Made by a program: the position numbers and the translations under genes | Notes under the pieces: model-generated | The model's database searches: none | Told to the model about the DNA's origin: nothing | Seen by the model: the letters and a program-made list of their open reading frames with translations, nothing else | Shown: one piece after another, positions 9,354-18,265 of the stretch | Layout of the letters: each line of letters begins with the position of its first letter | How positions within the stretch are numbered: the stretch's first letter is position 1 | Origin: OM182 bacterium MED-G28 | GTDB lineage: Bacteria > Pseudomonadota > Gammaproteobacteria > Pseudomonadales > Pseudohongiellaceae | DNA: 64,000 nucleotides | Direction: 5' to 3' | NCBI GenBank assembly: GCA_002457215.1 | Contig: NTJZ01000006.1 | Location: forward strand, 100,604 to 164,603

Positions 9354-9371
9354 CCTCTAGTTAAGGAGTTA

Positions 9372-10397
9372 ATGCTGGATCAGTCTACTAAAAATATAAT
9401 AAATGTGACTCGCTATATCCGACTATTAATTTTTACTCTGGCTCTTGGTGCGTGCAATGACCAGGCGGGAGAGCGACAAACCTATATCCTCACAACAGGA
9501 ACCACTAGTGCCACTTACTACCCTGTTGGCGTTGCTCTGGCCACCTTGGCCTCTGCCAGAGACGAAGCTGGATTTTCGCTCACGGCGATAAGCTCGGCAG
9601 GCTCCCTGGAAAACGTCAAACTGCTGCGGGACAACCAAGCCCAATTTGGTGCGATGCTTTCAATTTTTGCAGCATGGGCATACGCAGGTGAAGGACCGAT
9701 AAGAAATCCCCAGGAGCATATCCGCAGCATTGCCGCGTTGTGGCCTAATGTTGAACATCTTCTTTTGAAATCTGAATTAGTAACTGACGGAACCTTTGCT
9801 GATCTAGGTAAACTAAACGGGGAAAGAGTTTCTATCGGCATGAGAAATTCAGGAGCCGAAATCACTGGATTCTACATGTTCGACGCTCTCGGAATTGATT
9901 ACATGCAAGATCTTTCCATTGCTTATCTAGGTTATGGGCCTTCCGCCGATGCACTCCAGGATGGCAATATAGTGGGGTTAAATGCACCCGGCGGGCCTCC
10001 TATGGCTGCTATTACCAGGGCACACGCACTTTTGGGGGATAGCCTAACCATTCTGGATGTAACTCAGGAAGAGCTCGACAAAATCAACTGGGAATATCCA
10101 ATCTGGAGCTTTTACGAGATGGAACCAGGAACTTACCCTAACCAAGATGAAATAATTAGAACAGCAGCAAGTGCAAATGTGCTTGTAGCCCGAGATGACG
10201 TACCTGAGGAAATTGTTTATCAGCTGACAAAATTATTATGGGAGAATCTCGCCGTACTTAAAGAAATTCATGGCGCAACCAGATCTATGAGCCTTGAAAG
10301 TGCGCTACAAGGAGTTCCTGTACCCTTGCATAAAGGTGCGCTGAGATATTATCAAGAGAAAGGAATAAATATCCCGGAACATTTGTTAGGCGGCTAA
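9372..10397 (+). CDS. TAXI-family TRAP transporter solute-binding lipoprotein
   Basis: A 341-residue protein with a lipoprotein signal (lipobox LGAC, Cys28). The mature start YILTTGTTSATYYPVGVALA is the TAXI-family hallmark (quoted in one run of 20), followed by SSAGSLENVKLLRDNQAQFG, which is the usual ligand-contact region. TAXI proteins deliver carboxylates such as glutamate, 2-oxoglutarate or related compounds to fused DctQM-type permeases. No TRAP membrane gene is in the window, so this is an orphan receptor, a sensor-linked binding protein, or it uses a distant permease. AAGGAG precedes the ATG. An acetamidase/formamidase gene begins 18 bases after the stop, which suggests one transcript and perhaps an amide- or acid-type ligand. 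Confidence 0.88.
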   Translation: MLDQSTKNIINVTRYIRLLIFTLALGACNDQAGERQTYILTTGTTSATYYPVGVALATLASARDEAGFSLTAISSAGSLENVKLLRDNQAQFGAMLSIFAAWAYAGEGPIRNPQEHIRSIAALWPNVEHLLLKSELVTDGTFADLGKLNGERVSIGMRNSGAEITGFYMFDALGIDYMQDLSIAYLGYGPSADALQDGNIVGLNAPGGPPMAAITRAHALLGDSLTILDVTQEELDKINWEYPIWSFYEMEPGTYPNQDEIIRTAASANVLVARDDVPEEIVYQLTKLLWENLAVLKEIHGATRSMSLESALQGVPVPLHKGALRYYQEKGINIPEHLLGG

Positions 10398-10415
10398 CCA
10401 ATTGAGACAATAATT

Positions 10416-11672
10416 ATGAATATAACGCGAAATACTATACTAGCTAGTTGCTTGACTCTAACTGGGCTGATTAATTCCGGATCGATCTCAGCGGCGGATA
10501 ATAACGTTGTCACTGTTGGTGGTACCGGCGAAAATTGCCTTGAAGATCCTGGTTGTGTCAATCGGTTACATCCTGATATTCCAATGGCGGCACGGGCACA
10601 ACCAGGACAGACTATTTTATTTCGAGCACGCGATGCCCGTGATTCATTAGGAGCTGTTGCAGCACAAACCACTGAGCCGGAAGAACTAAGCAATCGCAAC
10701 TTTGGCGCTGTTCACCCAATGGCTGGCCCGGTTTTCATTGAGGGTGCTGAAGCCGGCGACGTCCTGAAGGTTACTCTCAAAAACATTGATCCCGGCAGAT
10801 ATGCATACACCTCTGGAGGCAGTTCTGGGTTCATACCAGACTTAGTTGATGGAGAACTCCTAGTCATTTGGCGCCTCAATCGCGACTATGCTGAAACTGA
10901 CGATATTCCTGGCGTGCGCATCCCTAACGCTAGCTTTCCTGGAGTAATCTCAACTATGCCTGGGCCTAACCAACTTCGATTGATGTTAGAGCGTGAGCAA
11001 GAGCTAGCCGATGCTGGGGGTAGTGTTTCTTTGCCCTTCCCAGACGGTGCTTCACCTAGCGATCTTTGTGGCCCAAATGGAACTGCTCGAAGTGAATGTC
11101 TGCGAACCATTCCACCGCGGGAGCATGGTGGAAATATGGATATTCGTTATCTGCAAGCAGGAGTATCAATTTATCTGCCCTGCTATGTAGCTGGCTGTGG
11201 GCTCGCAATCGGCGATCTACATTTTGCCCAAGGTGACGGTGAGGTATCTGGAACAGCTATAGAAATGTCTGCTAATGTTTGGGCCACAACGGAGATCATA
11301 AAAGATGGGCCAGACCTTTCGAGGGGGCCTCACTACGAAGGGCCCTCTCAACTGCTCGATATCCCTTCTCGACGGTTTTACGCTGTAACCGGTATTCCGG
11401 TGAAAAATAGTGGAGAAGTGCCACCTGACATGCAGTACCTTAATTCAGATGTCGTAGCCGGTCTAAGTAACTTGTCGAATGATATAAACCTCGCCGCAAG
11501 AAATGCCATAGATGGCATCATCAATTACATCATGACTACCTACGGTTACAACCGGAACCAAGCCTATATCATAGCCAGTGTTGCAGTTGATTTGCGTATA
11601 AGTCAGTTGGTAGATGCACCTAACGTTGGCGTTACTGCGTTGTTACCGCTGGATATATTTATCGACAACTAA
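10416..11672 (+). CDS. exported acetamidase/formamidase family protein
   Basis: A 418-residue protein with a signal peptide (about 1-27, ISAAD) and the FmdA/AmdA fold (PF03069). Recognisable blocks are VHPMAGPVFIEGAEAGDVLK, the TIPPREHGGNMDIRYLQAG region with its conserved histidine and Asn-Met-Asp triplet, and CGLAIGDLHFAQGDGE, which is the family's metal/active-site loop. The enzymes hydrolyse short amides to ammonia and the acid. Most characterised members are cytoplasmic; export here is unusual but common in marine proteobacterial paralogs. Inserts with extra cysteines (about residues 40-50 and 215-230) may form disulfides. It lies 18 bases behind the TAXI lipoprotein gene and probably shares its mRNA. 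Confidence 0.87.
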   Translation: MNITRNTILASCLTLTGLINSGSISAADNNVVTVGGTGENCLEDPGCVNRLHPDIPMAARAQPGQTILFRARDARDSLGAVAAQTTEPEELSNRNFGAVHPMAGPVFIEGAEAGDVLKVTLKNIDPGRYAYTSGGSSGFIPDLVDGELLVIWRLNRDYAETDDIPGVRIPNASFPGVISTMPGPNQLRLMLEREQELADAGGSVSLPFPDGASPSDLCGPNGTARSECLRTIPPREHGGNMDIRYLQAGVSIYLPCYVAGCGLAIGDLHFAQGDGEVSGTAIEMSANVWATTEIIKDGPDLSRGPHYEGPSQLLDIPSRRFYAVTGIPVKNSGEVPPDMQYLNSDVVAGLSNLSNDINLAARNAIDGIINYIMTTYGYNRNQAYIIASVAVDLRISQLVDAPNVGVTALLPLDIFIDN

Positions 11673-11775
11673 CGGCATTAAATTCGCAATTATAACTTCC
11701 CGTCGACTAGCTCTTCTGATTTTTCGGTGCACTTCTTATGTTTTACTTTGGTTGTTTTCCAAAAAATACCTTACT

Positions 11776-13776
11776 CTAGAAACTTAGCTTAATACCGCCA
11801 TTGATGACAAAACCATCAAGTGGCGCATAGATATCATTAAAGGAAGGATTAGCTGGGCTGCCTGAATAGATAGTTTCATAACGTGTTTGGCGTGTATCTG
11901 AAAAATTTTCGAAATTGAGAAACAATGAATAGTCTTTAAATATTTTTTCCATCATCAGCCCAAAAATCCAGTAATCTCTGCTCTTCTTGCCATTATTAAG
12001 TACTTGCTGTCCAAAGTAATAGGCTTCCAAACCTATACGAACATCGTCTTCTCGCTCATAAACAAAAACCGTGTTAACACGGTCTTCTGGAATTAACGGA
12101 CTTTCACCAACCCCGAGCGGTCCATGCTCTTCAACGTCAGTGTGGGTGTAGCCGAAGAACAGTTTAAAATCATTCCAATACCATGCTGCATTTATTTCTG
12201 TGCCTTTAGTATCCAGATATTCCGTAGGCTGGCTATATACAAATTGATTCCCTGTCTGGCGGACTAGATGTAGGGGGTCATCGACTCGCGTGTAGAACAC
12301 CAACATGTTTAGATTAAGTAAGATTCCGCTGGCAAAATCGAAAGACCTATTAATATCAATATTCAGACCTGCTGACTGCTCAGCGTCAAGCAAGTCTTCA
12401 TTAAGGGGAAGAATATTAATGAATTGTTGCGCTTCAGATTCTTCAGTAAAAAGTGATGGCTCTTTATAGCCTAGCCCGCCACCAATACGCAGTGTGGTTT
12501 CTTCAGATACATTGTAAAGTAATGAAATTCTCGGCAGCAAAAAACTCCCATAATCAGAGGTATGATCAATTCTTAAGCCGCTCTCCAATAACCAATCCTC
12601 AGAAAGAGGCAAGGTTCCTTGAACAAAAACACCAGCAGTATGACTATCAAAATCATGTTCAAAGTCAAACACAGCATTGTCCTGTTCAAAATCTTCTGTT
12701 AAAAAATTTATTCCTAATACCCAGTCTGCGGTATTAGTCGCGCCTAAAAGATGCGCCTCACTAAAAGTCGATACTTGAGTTCCCGAAAATTGGAAATTTG
12801 GCACATCAAGTTCACGTTTAAAACGATTAACACTATTTCGAATAACTAATTCATTGTTCGACTCGTGCAGATAATTATATTCAAACTGGCTTGAATAGCG
12901 CGCGGTTTCACTTTTCTCAAAATAAGCGGGCACCGCTTTATTGCCCTTGATGTAATTCATATCGCCGCCAAGGCGATCCTCCATTACTGCACTTACCCCA
13001 AATGTAAGTTCGCTATTTTCTCCTTCGATAAAAATTCTTGGGCTGAATGTCCACCGCTCAAATTCTGGAATAGCACTTAGGCCATTATCCGCAGGATCAT
13101 AGGCATCGCTGGTGTTGTATGAGGCGAAAAGAGTTGATCCGATAGTATCTTTTCCCCGCGAAAAAAATCCGCTGGCATCAATCCCACTAGAAGTGGTGCC
13201 ATTCAATAGTAAAGAATTTTCAGGTTCACTAGCAGGCCGCCTGGTTACCAAATTGACCAGGCCAGCAATCGCTCCTGCGCCATAAAGCGTAGAATTTGAC
13301 CCTTTAATAACTTCAACTTGCTGCAAATCCAGCGGCGCGATTTGTAATAGGCTTAATCCACCAGAATAGCCCCCATACAATGGCATGCCATCACGTAAAA
13401 TCTGAGTATATTTCCCGGCCAGGCCTTGAATTCGAATACTAGAATTAAAACTAGTTGCTGAGGTCTGCTGCACATAGATGCCTGTGCTTTCATTCAGCAA
13501 CATACGAATGTCACCCGGCTTCATATTAGCCTTTTCGTTTATTTCTTCACCACCCAAAACTTCTACACGAGTGGGTTGCTCCTCAAAACTGCGACGACTA
13601 CGAGTAGCATTTACAGTGATCTCTTCAACTTCTTCTTCCTGAGCGGAAGATTCTTTCGAGCTTGAAAAAAATACAAATGCGAGCACAAACAAACAATAAG
13701 AGCATCCCCCAATCAAGGTAGAAATGATTGTTTCTTCTCGTTTTTTTGCAGAGCTTAAGTTTAGACAGTAATGCAC
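11776..13776 (-). CDS. TonB-dependent outer-membrane receptor
   Basis: A 666-residue protein. Residues about 20-46 form the signal sequence (ending SSAQ). A TonB-box-like EEITVNATR lies at 51-59, the plug domain covers about 60-180 (QPTRVEVLGGEEI, SIRIQGLAGKYTQILRDGMPLYG, QQVEVIKGSNSTLYGAGAIAGLVNLVTRRP, described here by short pieces), and the rest is a 22-strand-type barrel ending in VINGGIKLSF with the terminal phenylalanine expected for Bam recognition. The substrate class, whether siderophore, cobalamin or other, cannot be told from sequence alone. The hypothetical protein at 13810-14361 lies 33 bases upstream on the same strand, so the pair is likely an operon. Convergent to the formamidase gene. 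Confidence 0.92.
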   Translation of the reverse strand: MHYCLNLSSAKKREETIISTLIGGCSYCLFVLAFVFFSSSKESSAQEEEVEEITVNATRSRRSFEEQPTRVEVLGGEEINEKANMKPGDIRMLLNESTGIYVQQTSATSFNSSIRIQGLAGKYTQILRDGMPLYGGYSGGLSLLQIAPLDLQQVEVIKGSNSTLYGAGAIAGLVNLVTRRPASEPENSLLLNGTTSSGIDASGFFSRGKDTIGSTLFASYNTSDAYDPADNGLSAIPEFERWTFSPRIFIEGENSELTFGVSAVMEDRLGGDMNYIKGNKAVPAYFEKSETARYSSQFEYNYLHESNNELVIRNSVNRFKRELDVPNFQFSGTQVSTFSEAHLLGATNTADWVLGINFLTEDFEQDNAVFDFEHDFDSHTAGVFVQGTLPLSEDWLLESGLRIDHTSDYGSFLLPRISLLYNVSEETTLRIGGGLGYKEPSLFTEESEAQQFINILPLNEDLLDAEQSAGLNIDINRSFDFASGILLNLNMLVFYTRVDDPLHLVRQTGNQFVYSQPTEYLDTKGTEINAAWYWNDFKLFFGYTHTDVEEHGPLGVGESPLIPEDRVNTVFVYEREDDVRIGLEAYYFGQQVLNNGKKSRDYWIFGLMMEKIFKDYSLFLNFENFSDTRQTRYETIYSGSPANPSFNDIYAPLDGFVINGGIKLSF

Positions 13777-13809
13777 GGCCTACTCGTTAACCAATTTTCT
13801 TAGGAGGGT

Positions 13810-14361
13810 TTAAGTACGCGAAGTCACTCGAAAGGTCCACCAATGATCAAATCGTTCTTGATCGAGCGAAGGGCGCGGTGTAACCATAGTCTCCAGATCA
13901 GTATGTTGCAATTTATTTACACGTGCACGAAATGCTCTGTCCATCGTTGTTGGATCTGTTTCTCGATTAATATGCACAGAATACAATTGGTCACCCAGCC
14001 GCAATACTGCTTCTTCATTGATCTCTACTCTTGCTGCCCAATATTTGCGATCACAAACAGAGCAACTAAGGAACAATTCACCTTCCGGCGTAGCCATACA
14101 GTTAAGATTAATTGAATGAGGGCGTATGCCGGCCCAAATCTGAAGCTGACAAAGGTTTTCTTGATTTGCCGTTGTGCTGTTCCAATTAGAAATCGGTGTT
14201 TCAACCAATTCTCCAAACAACATGCCCCCGGGTATTACTTCACAAGGGCACACGCTGGAAAAAATCATAAACCCTGCAAACGCAGCACCAACTAGACCAG
14301 TTGCGCTCGCGCCAAACCAGAATTTTATATTTCGTTTCTCTCCAGCATCTGCTTTAGTCAT
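13810..14361 (-). CDS. membrane-anchored cysteine-containing protein next to TonB receptor
   Basis: A 183-residue protein of no family I recognise. Residues about 13-36 form one hydrophobic segment with a positively charged N-side, so the C-terminal 145 residues face the periplasm. Right after the segment is CPC (Cys38, Cys40), followed by Cys71, Cys88 and a CSVC pair (Cys100, Cys103). Such spacing could bind a metal or form disulfides. The end is rich in basic residues. It is the first gene of a probable two-gene operon with the TonB receptor, which suggests a role in handling the same ligand; that is inference from position. Divergent from the epoxide-hydrolase-like gene. Confidence 0.6.
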   Translation of the reverse strand: MTKADAGEKRNIKFWFGASATGLVGAAFAGFMIFSSVCPCEVIPGGMLFGELVETPISNWNSTTANQENLCQLQIWAGIRPHSINLNCMATPEGELFLSCSVCDRKYWAARVEINEEAVLRLGDQLYSVHINRETDPTTMDRAFRARVNKLQHTDLETMVTPRPSLDQERFDHWWTFRVTSRT

Positions 14362-14534
14362 GTTTTGCCACCTTTTTGCTTATTGTTGTTAATGACAGTA
14401 ATAGGATAAAGAGCTAAACCACAAAAATATAGCTTACCCAGATGAATACTTTCCAGATTAATTGGCTCGAATTAGTTTGATTTCATTGTCGAATGGGTAC
14501 AATCATACGGATATTATTGAAACTTAGGTGCCCT

Positions 14535-15611
14535 ATGCCATTTACAAGAAGAAATTTTATGCAAAAAAGTGTTATCGCCGGACTCGGCACTACCACACTC
14601 TCTATGCACAGCCATGGAGCTAGTAACGAAGTTCGCCCGGCACCCATGATGCCTGCTCCAAACTTTGTTGAGACTAATGGCATTAACATGGCGGTCTATG
14701 AAAAGGGCACAGGTCCCGCCGTAGTTTTTTGTCACGGATGGCCAGAACTCGCTTTTAGTTGGCGCGACCAAATCGATGCTGTTGCGGATGCTGGCTACCA
14801 TGCTATTGCGCCCGACCAGCGTGGATTCGGCCTAACTGGAGGCCCTGAAGACCCGATGCAATACGACCTCGGCATATTCTGTGATGATCTAGTCGGCATG
14901 ATGGATGCTAAAGATATCGAAAAAGCCGTTTTCTGCGGGCATGATTGGGGTGGCGCTGTAGTTTGGGCTATGCCTATGCTGCACCCGGACCGTTGTCTTG
15001 GTGTAATAGGGTTAAATACTGCAGCAAGCAGACCAGCAAGTCTTCCGCCGGTGGAAGGCAGCGAACCTTCATTGATAATGATGAGCCCGCGTTACTATTT
15101 TGCAACGTTTCAGCAACCTGGTTATGCCGAATCAATTCTAGAAACCAATGTACGCAAAGTTTTTGATTTTATGCTCTCACGTGGAGGCATTTGGGACACT
15201 GAAGCGTTCGCTCAATTGCCGGAAGACTCTGACGAAAGACGCATGGACTTACTAGCGATGTTGCAACGAGACAATCCGCCAGGAGAACCATTTATGTCCG
15301 ATGATGTCATGAAATATTTCACGGACACGTACACAGCAACTGGATTCACCAAGGGTCTTAATTGGTATCGGGCTGCCGGGCGAATTGGTAGTGTAATGGC
15401 TGATGCTGAGTCCCGAATTGAAGTACCGAGCTTATACATTGGCGCAGAGAATGATGTGATCTTGCCACCCTCTAGCGCTGACGGAATGGAAGATTTCATT
15501 AGCGACCTGGAGAAGCATACGGTTTTAGATAGCGGTCACTGGACCCAACAAGAGCAACCTGAAGAAGTCAATCGAGTCATCGTAGAATGGTTGAATCGCA
15601 AGATTGCCTAA
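14535..15611 (+). CDS. Tat-exported epoxide-hydrolase-like alpha/beta hydrolase
   Basis: I start this 358-residue protein at the ATG at 14535, which gives an N-terminus MPFTRRNFMQKSVIAG with a twin-arginine motif; the longer frame from 14493 adds residues without signal character. The fold is alpha/beta hydrolase of epoxide-hydrolase type: HGWPE (67-71) as oxyanion-hole loop, DQRGFG, nucleophile Asp137 in GHDWGGAVV, a late acid in IGAENDVILP and catalytic histidine in DSGHWTQQE. An aspartate at the nucleophile elbow fits epoxide hydrolases or haloalkane dehalogenases; HGWP favours the former. Substrate unknown. It sits in front of the aromatic-catabolism block but is not PcaD, whose nucleophile is serine. 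Confidence 0.87.
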   Translation: MPFTRRNFMQKSVIAGLGTTTLSMHSHGASNEVRPAPMMPAPNFVETNGINMAVYEKGTGPAVVFCHGWPELAFSWRDQIDAVADAGYHAIAPDQRGFGLTGGPEDPMQYDLGIFCDDLVGMMDAKDIEKAVFCGHDWGGAVVWAMPMLHPDRCLGVIGLNTAASRPASLPPVEGSEPSLIMMSPRYYFATFQQPGYAESILETNVRKVFDFMLSRGGIWDTEAFAQLPEDSDERRMDLLAMLQRDNPPGEPFMSDDVMKYFTDTYTATGFTKGLNWYRAAGRIGSVMADAESRIEVPSLYIGAENDVILPPSSADGMEDFISDLEKHTVLDSGHWTQQEQPEEVNRVIVEWLNRKIA

Positions 15612-15712
15612 CCGATTTACTTATTATGCGAAAAATAAACAGGTGGTTTCCTGAAACGACTTCGACCTATCGAAGACTTCTAGGCCGTTCATCAGTTCTT
15701 GGAAGAAAACCA

Positions 15713-16738
15713 TTAATCGAATTGCAAATGTCTACGGGCAGTAAGCGTATCACAGGGTTCGTCGGTGAACTCATAACCAGAAATAAGTCTGAAGTTTCTA
15801 CTTAACTCAACCGACTCCCTAAGATATTCGGGGTCGGTGATCCTGTAACTCAATGCCAAACCATAGCCACCTTCAATCAGTCGATAACTTTCCACTACTA
15901 TTTTTTGGTCGCTGGAACTGACGCCCCTTTCACTGCCCCATTTAGTGTCTGCAAATCCAGTTGTTGTGACGACTAATGTTCCATCTTCCTCGATCCGTGC
16001 GATAGAGTAACCGTTCTTGTCTGGAGCATGGCTCGATGGCAGAGTTGCTCCTATTTCAAAGTTTAAATTCCTGACAGTAGCGGCTTGCTCGTGAGTTATT
16101 GTGATCCCATCGCCAGAGGCTTCCCAACGCTGATTATAGGGATAACGGGTTATTCGCGGCATAGGGTAGGCCTCACAATCCAGCCCAGGGTCATCATTGA
16201 TGTCAAATTGCGCTATTTCTGCCAACCCTTTTTCTGTGTATGGCCAATCAGAGGGAGGCTCGAAGCCTCCTACCAAGGTTTGTCGCATATCAAGTATAGG
16301 TCGCCAGGTTCCAGAAAAGTCAATCGATGGAGCAACTGGTCTGCGTGACGGCAAAGCAGATTCCGGAGGTCGGGAAAATGCATAGAGTGTTTCGCCATCA
16401 ATTCGGGTAACGTGACTAAGCAGACCAAAAAACCTTTCTGCATCTCGATTGGGCCTAGCAACGACGACGACACGTTCGCCTATATCAAAAGTATTACGCG
16501 TCCAGCCATTGCGCATTAAGCCAGCTATTGAATGCCCCTCAAATGTCCATTCCACAGTATTGCCGGATTCATCGATGCTTTCAACGACTAGGAAAGCGTG
16601 GGGGTTTCGCCACGCCAGCTCTATTAAAGTTCCTTCTACTTCGATGCTTGAATCTAAATTAAAGGCAGAACGGGAATGGTGCGCGCCAACTGTGCCAGCG
16701 GTAAACAAGGCGAAAACGAGAACACACCTGGCAACCAT
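15713..16738 (-). CDS. DUF6152 exported protein with C-terminal GDGTLVVTT-type module
   Basis: A 341-residue protein with a signal peptide ending GTVGAHH. The N-terminal part, HHSRSAFNLDSSIEVEGTL, then WRNPHAFLVV, EWTFEGHS and FDIGERVVVVA, is the DUF6152 domain (an OB-like strand set with HHS at the mature N-terminus that could bind metal). From about residue 140 a second module begins DFSGTWRP and carries CEAYPMPRI, YNQRWEASGDGITITHE, DGTLVVTTTGF and YRITDPEYL, the same motif order seen in the protein at 1841-2857. Function unknown. It converges with the epoxide-hydrolase-like gene, leaving a 101-base gap that contains a small CTTCGA-CCTA-TCGAAG hairpin at 15660-15675, and lies 141 bases downstream of pcaB. 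Confidence 0.8.
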   Translation of the reverse strand: MVARCVLVFALFTAGTVGAHHSRSAFNLDSSIEVEGTLIELAWRNPHAFLVVESIDESGNTVEWTFEGHSIAGLMRNGWTRNTFDIGERVVVVARPNRDAERFFGLLSHVTRIDGETLYAFSRPPESALPSRRPVAPSIDFSGTWRPILDMRQTLVGGFEPPSDWPYTEKGLAEIAQFDINDDPGLDCEAYPMPRITRYPYNQRWEASGDGITITHEQAATVRNLNFEIGATLPSSHAPDKNGYSIARIEEDGTLVVTTTGFADTKWGSERGVSSSDQKIVVESYRLIEGGYGLALSYRITDPEYLRESVELSRNFRLISGYEFTDEPCDTLTARRHLQFD

Positions 16739-16879
16739 GAAATTTACCTATATAAAATAGAGATTGTGCAAGTAAGCGCTACGCGAACTAATTTGTCCAG
16801 CGACTTTCTTTATTATATTCGGGTTAAATACATCAAGGCATTGGAAGGCAAATAATATACAACTAAAATAGCGAAGATA

Positions 16880-18205
16880 TTAAGCAACTGAATTATTCTC
16901 TCTAATCGCCCGATCAATAATTTCATCAGCAGAACCGAGATAATTAGCTGGCTGTTTTAAATTCTCCCAATCGATATCGACGCTTACCAAGGCGCTTAAC
17001 TCGTCAAGCATATGGCTTCTGTTTTCAACGCTTAATTGACAAGCACTTGCCACTAACCCAGCAGCGTCGACTCGAGGGATCACAGAACTTAATTCAAAAA
17101 CAGCCGCCTCTGCCAAAACTTGGCCATTATCCGCCTCAAGATTACTAAGCATTTTTTGTTGATTTATTTTTACTGTATCAATGCTTCGCTGCGCAAGATT
17201 GATACAGGCACCTGCGGCACAGGTTAACGGGCCTAGCACCAACCTTTCCATGGACATACCAATGCCGTCTCGTTCATTTTGTCCATGCAGCGTTTGTTGC
17301 ATAAGGTCAGACTGAGTCCGGCAAAAACTTGCGAGAGCTACAATAGACTCAGGCAAGACTGGATTCAATTTATTCGGCATGGTCGAGGATTTACCACCAT
17401 TGTTAAAAGAAATTTCTCCAACCTCAGACTGAGCCATTAGAAGTAAATCTTGTGCCATTTTCGCAAGAACTCCTGCCGTCATGGCAAGCCAATTACTGAA
17501 CTCAACGATCGAATCTCTCTGCACATGCCAAGGGGAAGCGGGATTCAGTTCCAGAGTATTGGCTAGCGCATTACTAATTTCGATTCCTCTAGACCCCAAA
17601 GCCGCATTCGTGCCGACAGCACCACCTAATTGCACAATAAGAAGACGCGGCAATAATTCATGCAGACGCTGGCGCTGCCTAAGCAAAGGCATAAACCAAT
17701 TAACTACTTTTAAGCCGAAGACTGTGGGGGCAGCATTTTGATTTCTGGTTCGAGCTATCATAACTGTTGCCCTATGCTGCTGGGCCAACTCAGCGAGTCG
17801 TTCATTCAAGGTTTTTATTCTTTTTTCTATGACTACTACAGCGGACTTAATACGGAGGATTAAGGCGGTATCCATAACATCTTGGCTGGTGGCACCCCAA
17901 TGCAAAAAGTTTGCTTCTCTATCGCCCAAATTCGTTCGCACCACTTTAAGTAGAGCGGGAATGGGTATTCCATCTTTCTTGAATCCATCAGACACAACTG
18001 CAGGATCGATGGTTAAAGTTCCCAGCACAGAGGAAATTGTCTCTCCTTCCTGCTGAGGAATCACGCCAAGTGCTGCCTGCACCTTTGCCAATTCACCTTC
18101 AACTTGTATTAGAGATTTTATTTCCGCTTCATCACTGAAAAAAGAAGCAAGCTCTGAGTCCGCAAATAGAGTAGAACTAATGTGTGAATCGAAGGCACTA
18201 ACCAT
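16880..18205 (-). CDS. pcaB: 3-carboxy-cis,cis-muconate cycloisomerase
   Basis: A 441-residue member of the fumarase/aspartase superfamily, class II type. The N-terminus has LFADSELASFFSDEAEIKSL; GATSQDVMDTALILR is the substrate loop; QLGGAVGTNAALG and the superfamily signature KSSTMPNKLNPV (a variant of SSxMPxKxNP) carry the active site. It converts 3-carboxymuconate, the product of protocatechuate 3,4-dioxygenase, to 4-carboxymuconolactone. pcaG, pcaH and pcaC lie upstream on the same strand with a gap of 60 bases to pcaG, so the operon order is pcaC-pcaH-pcaG-pcaB. Having pcaB last without pcaD is less usual. Adenylosuccinate lyase is the main alternative; the gene neighbours settle it. 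Confidence 0.93.
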   Translation of the reverse strand: MVSAFDSHISSTLFADSELASFFSDEAEIKSLIQVEGELAKVQAALGVIPQQEGETISSVLGTLTIDPAVVSDGFKKDGIPIPALLKVVRTNLGDREANFLHWGATSQDVMDTALILRIKSAVVVIEKRIKTLNERLAELAQQHRATVMIARTRNQNAAPTVFGLKVVNWFMPLLRQRQRLHELLPRLLIVQLGGAVGTNAALGSRGIEISNALANTLELNPASPWHVQRDSIVEFSNWLAMTAGVLAKMAQDLLLMAQSEVGEISFNNGGKSSTMPNKLNPVLPESIVALASFCRTQSDLMQQTLHGQNERDGIGMSMERLVLGPLTCAAGACINLAQRSIDTVKINQQKMLSNLEADNGQVLAEAAVFELSSVIPRVDAAGLVASACQLSVENRSHMLDELSALVSVDIDWENLKQPANYLGSADEIIDRAIRENNSVA

Positions 18206-18265
18206 TAAGTAAATCCTTTTCTATTCCTTTCATCGTTTTACTCATCCAGCCTTTGGTCTTAGATC

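Noticed and set aside
14535..15611. Candidate PcaD (enol-lactone hydrolase) next to the pca genes
   Set aside because: The nucleophile is Asp in GHDWGG and the protein is Tat-exported; PcaD is a cytoplasmic serine hydrolase.
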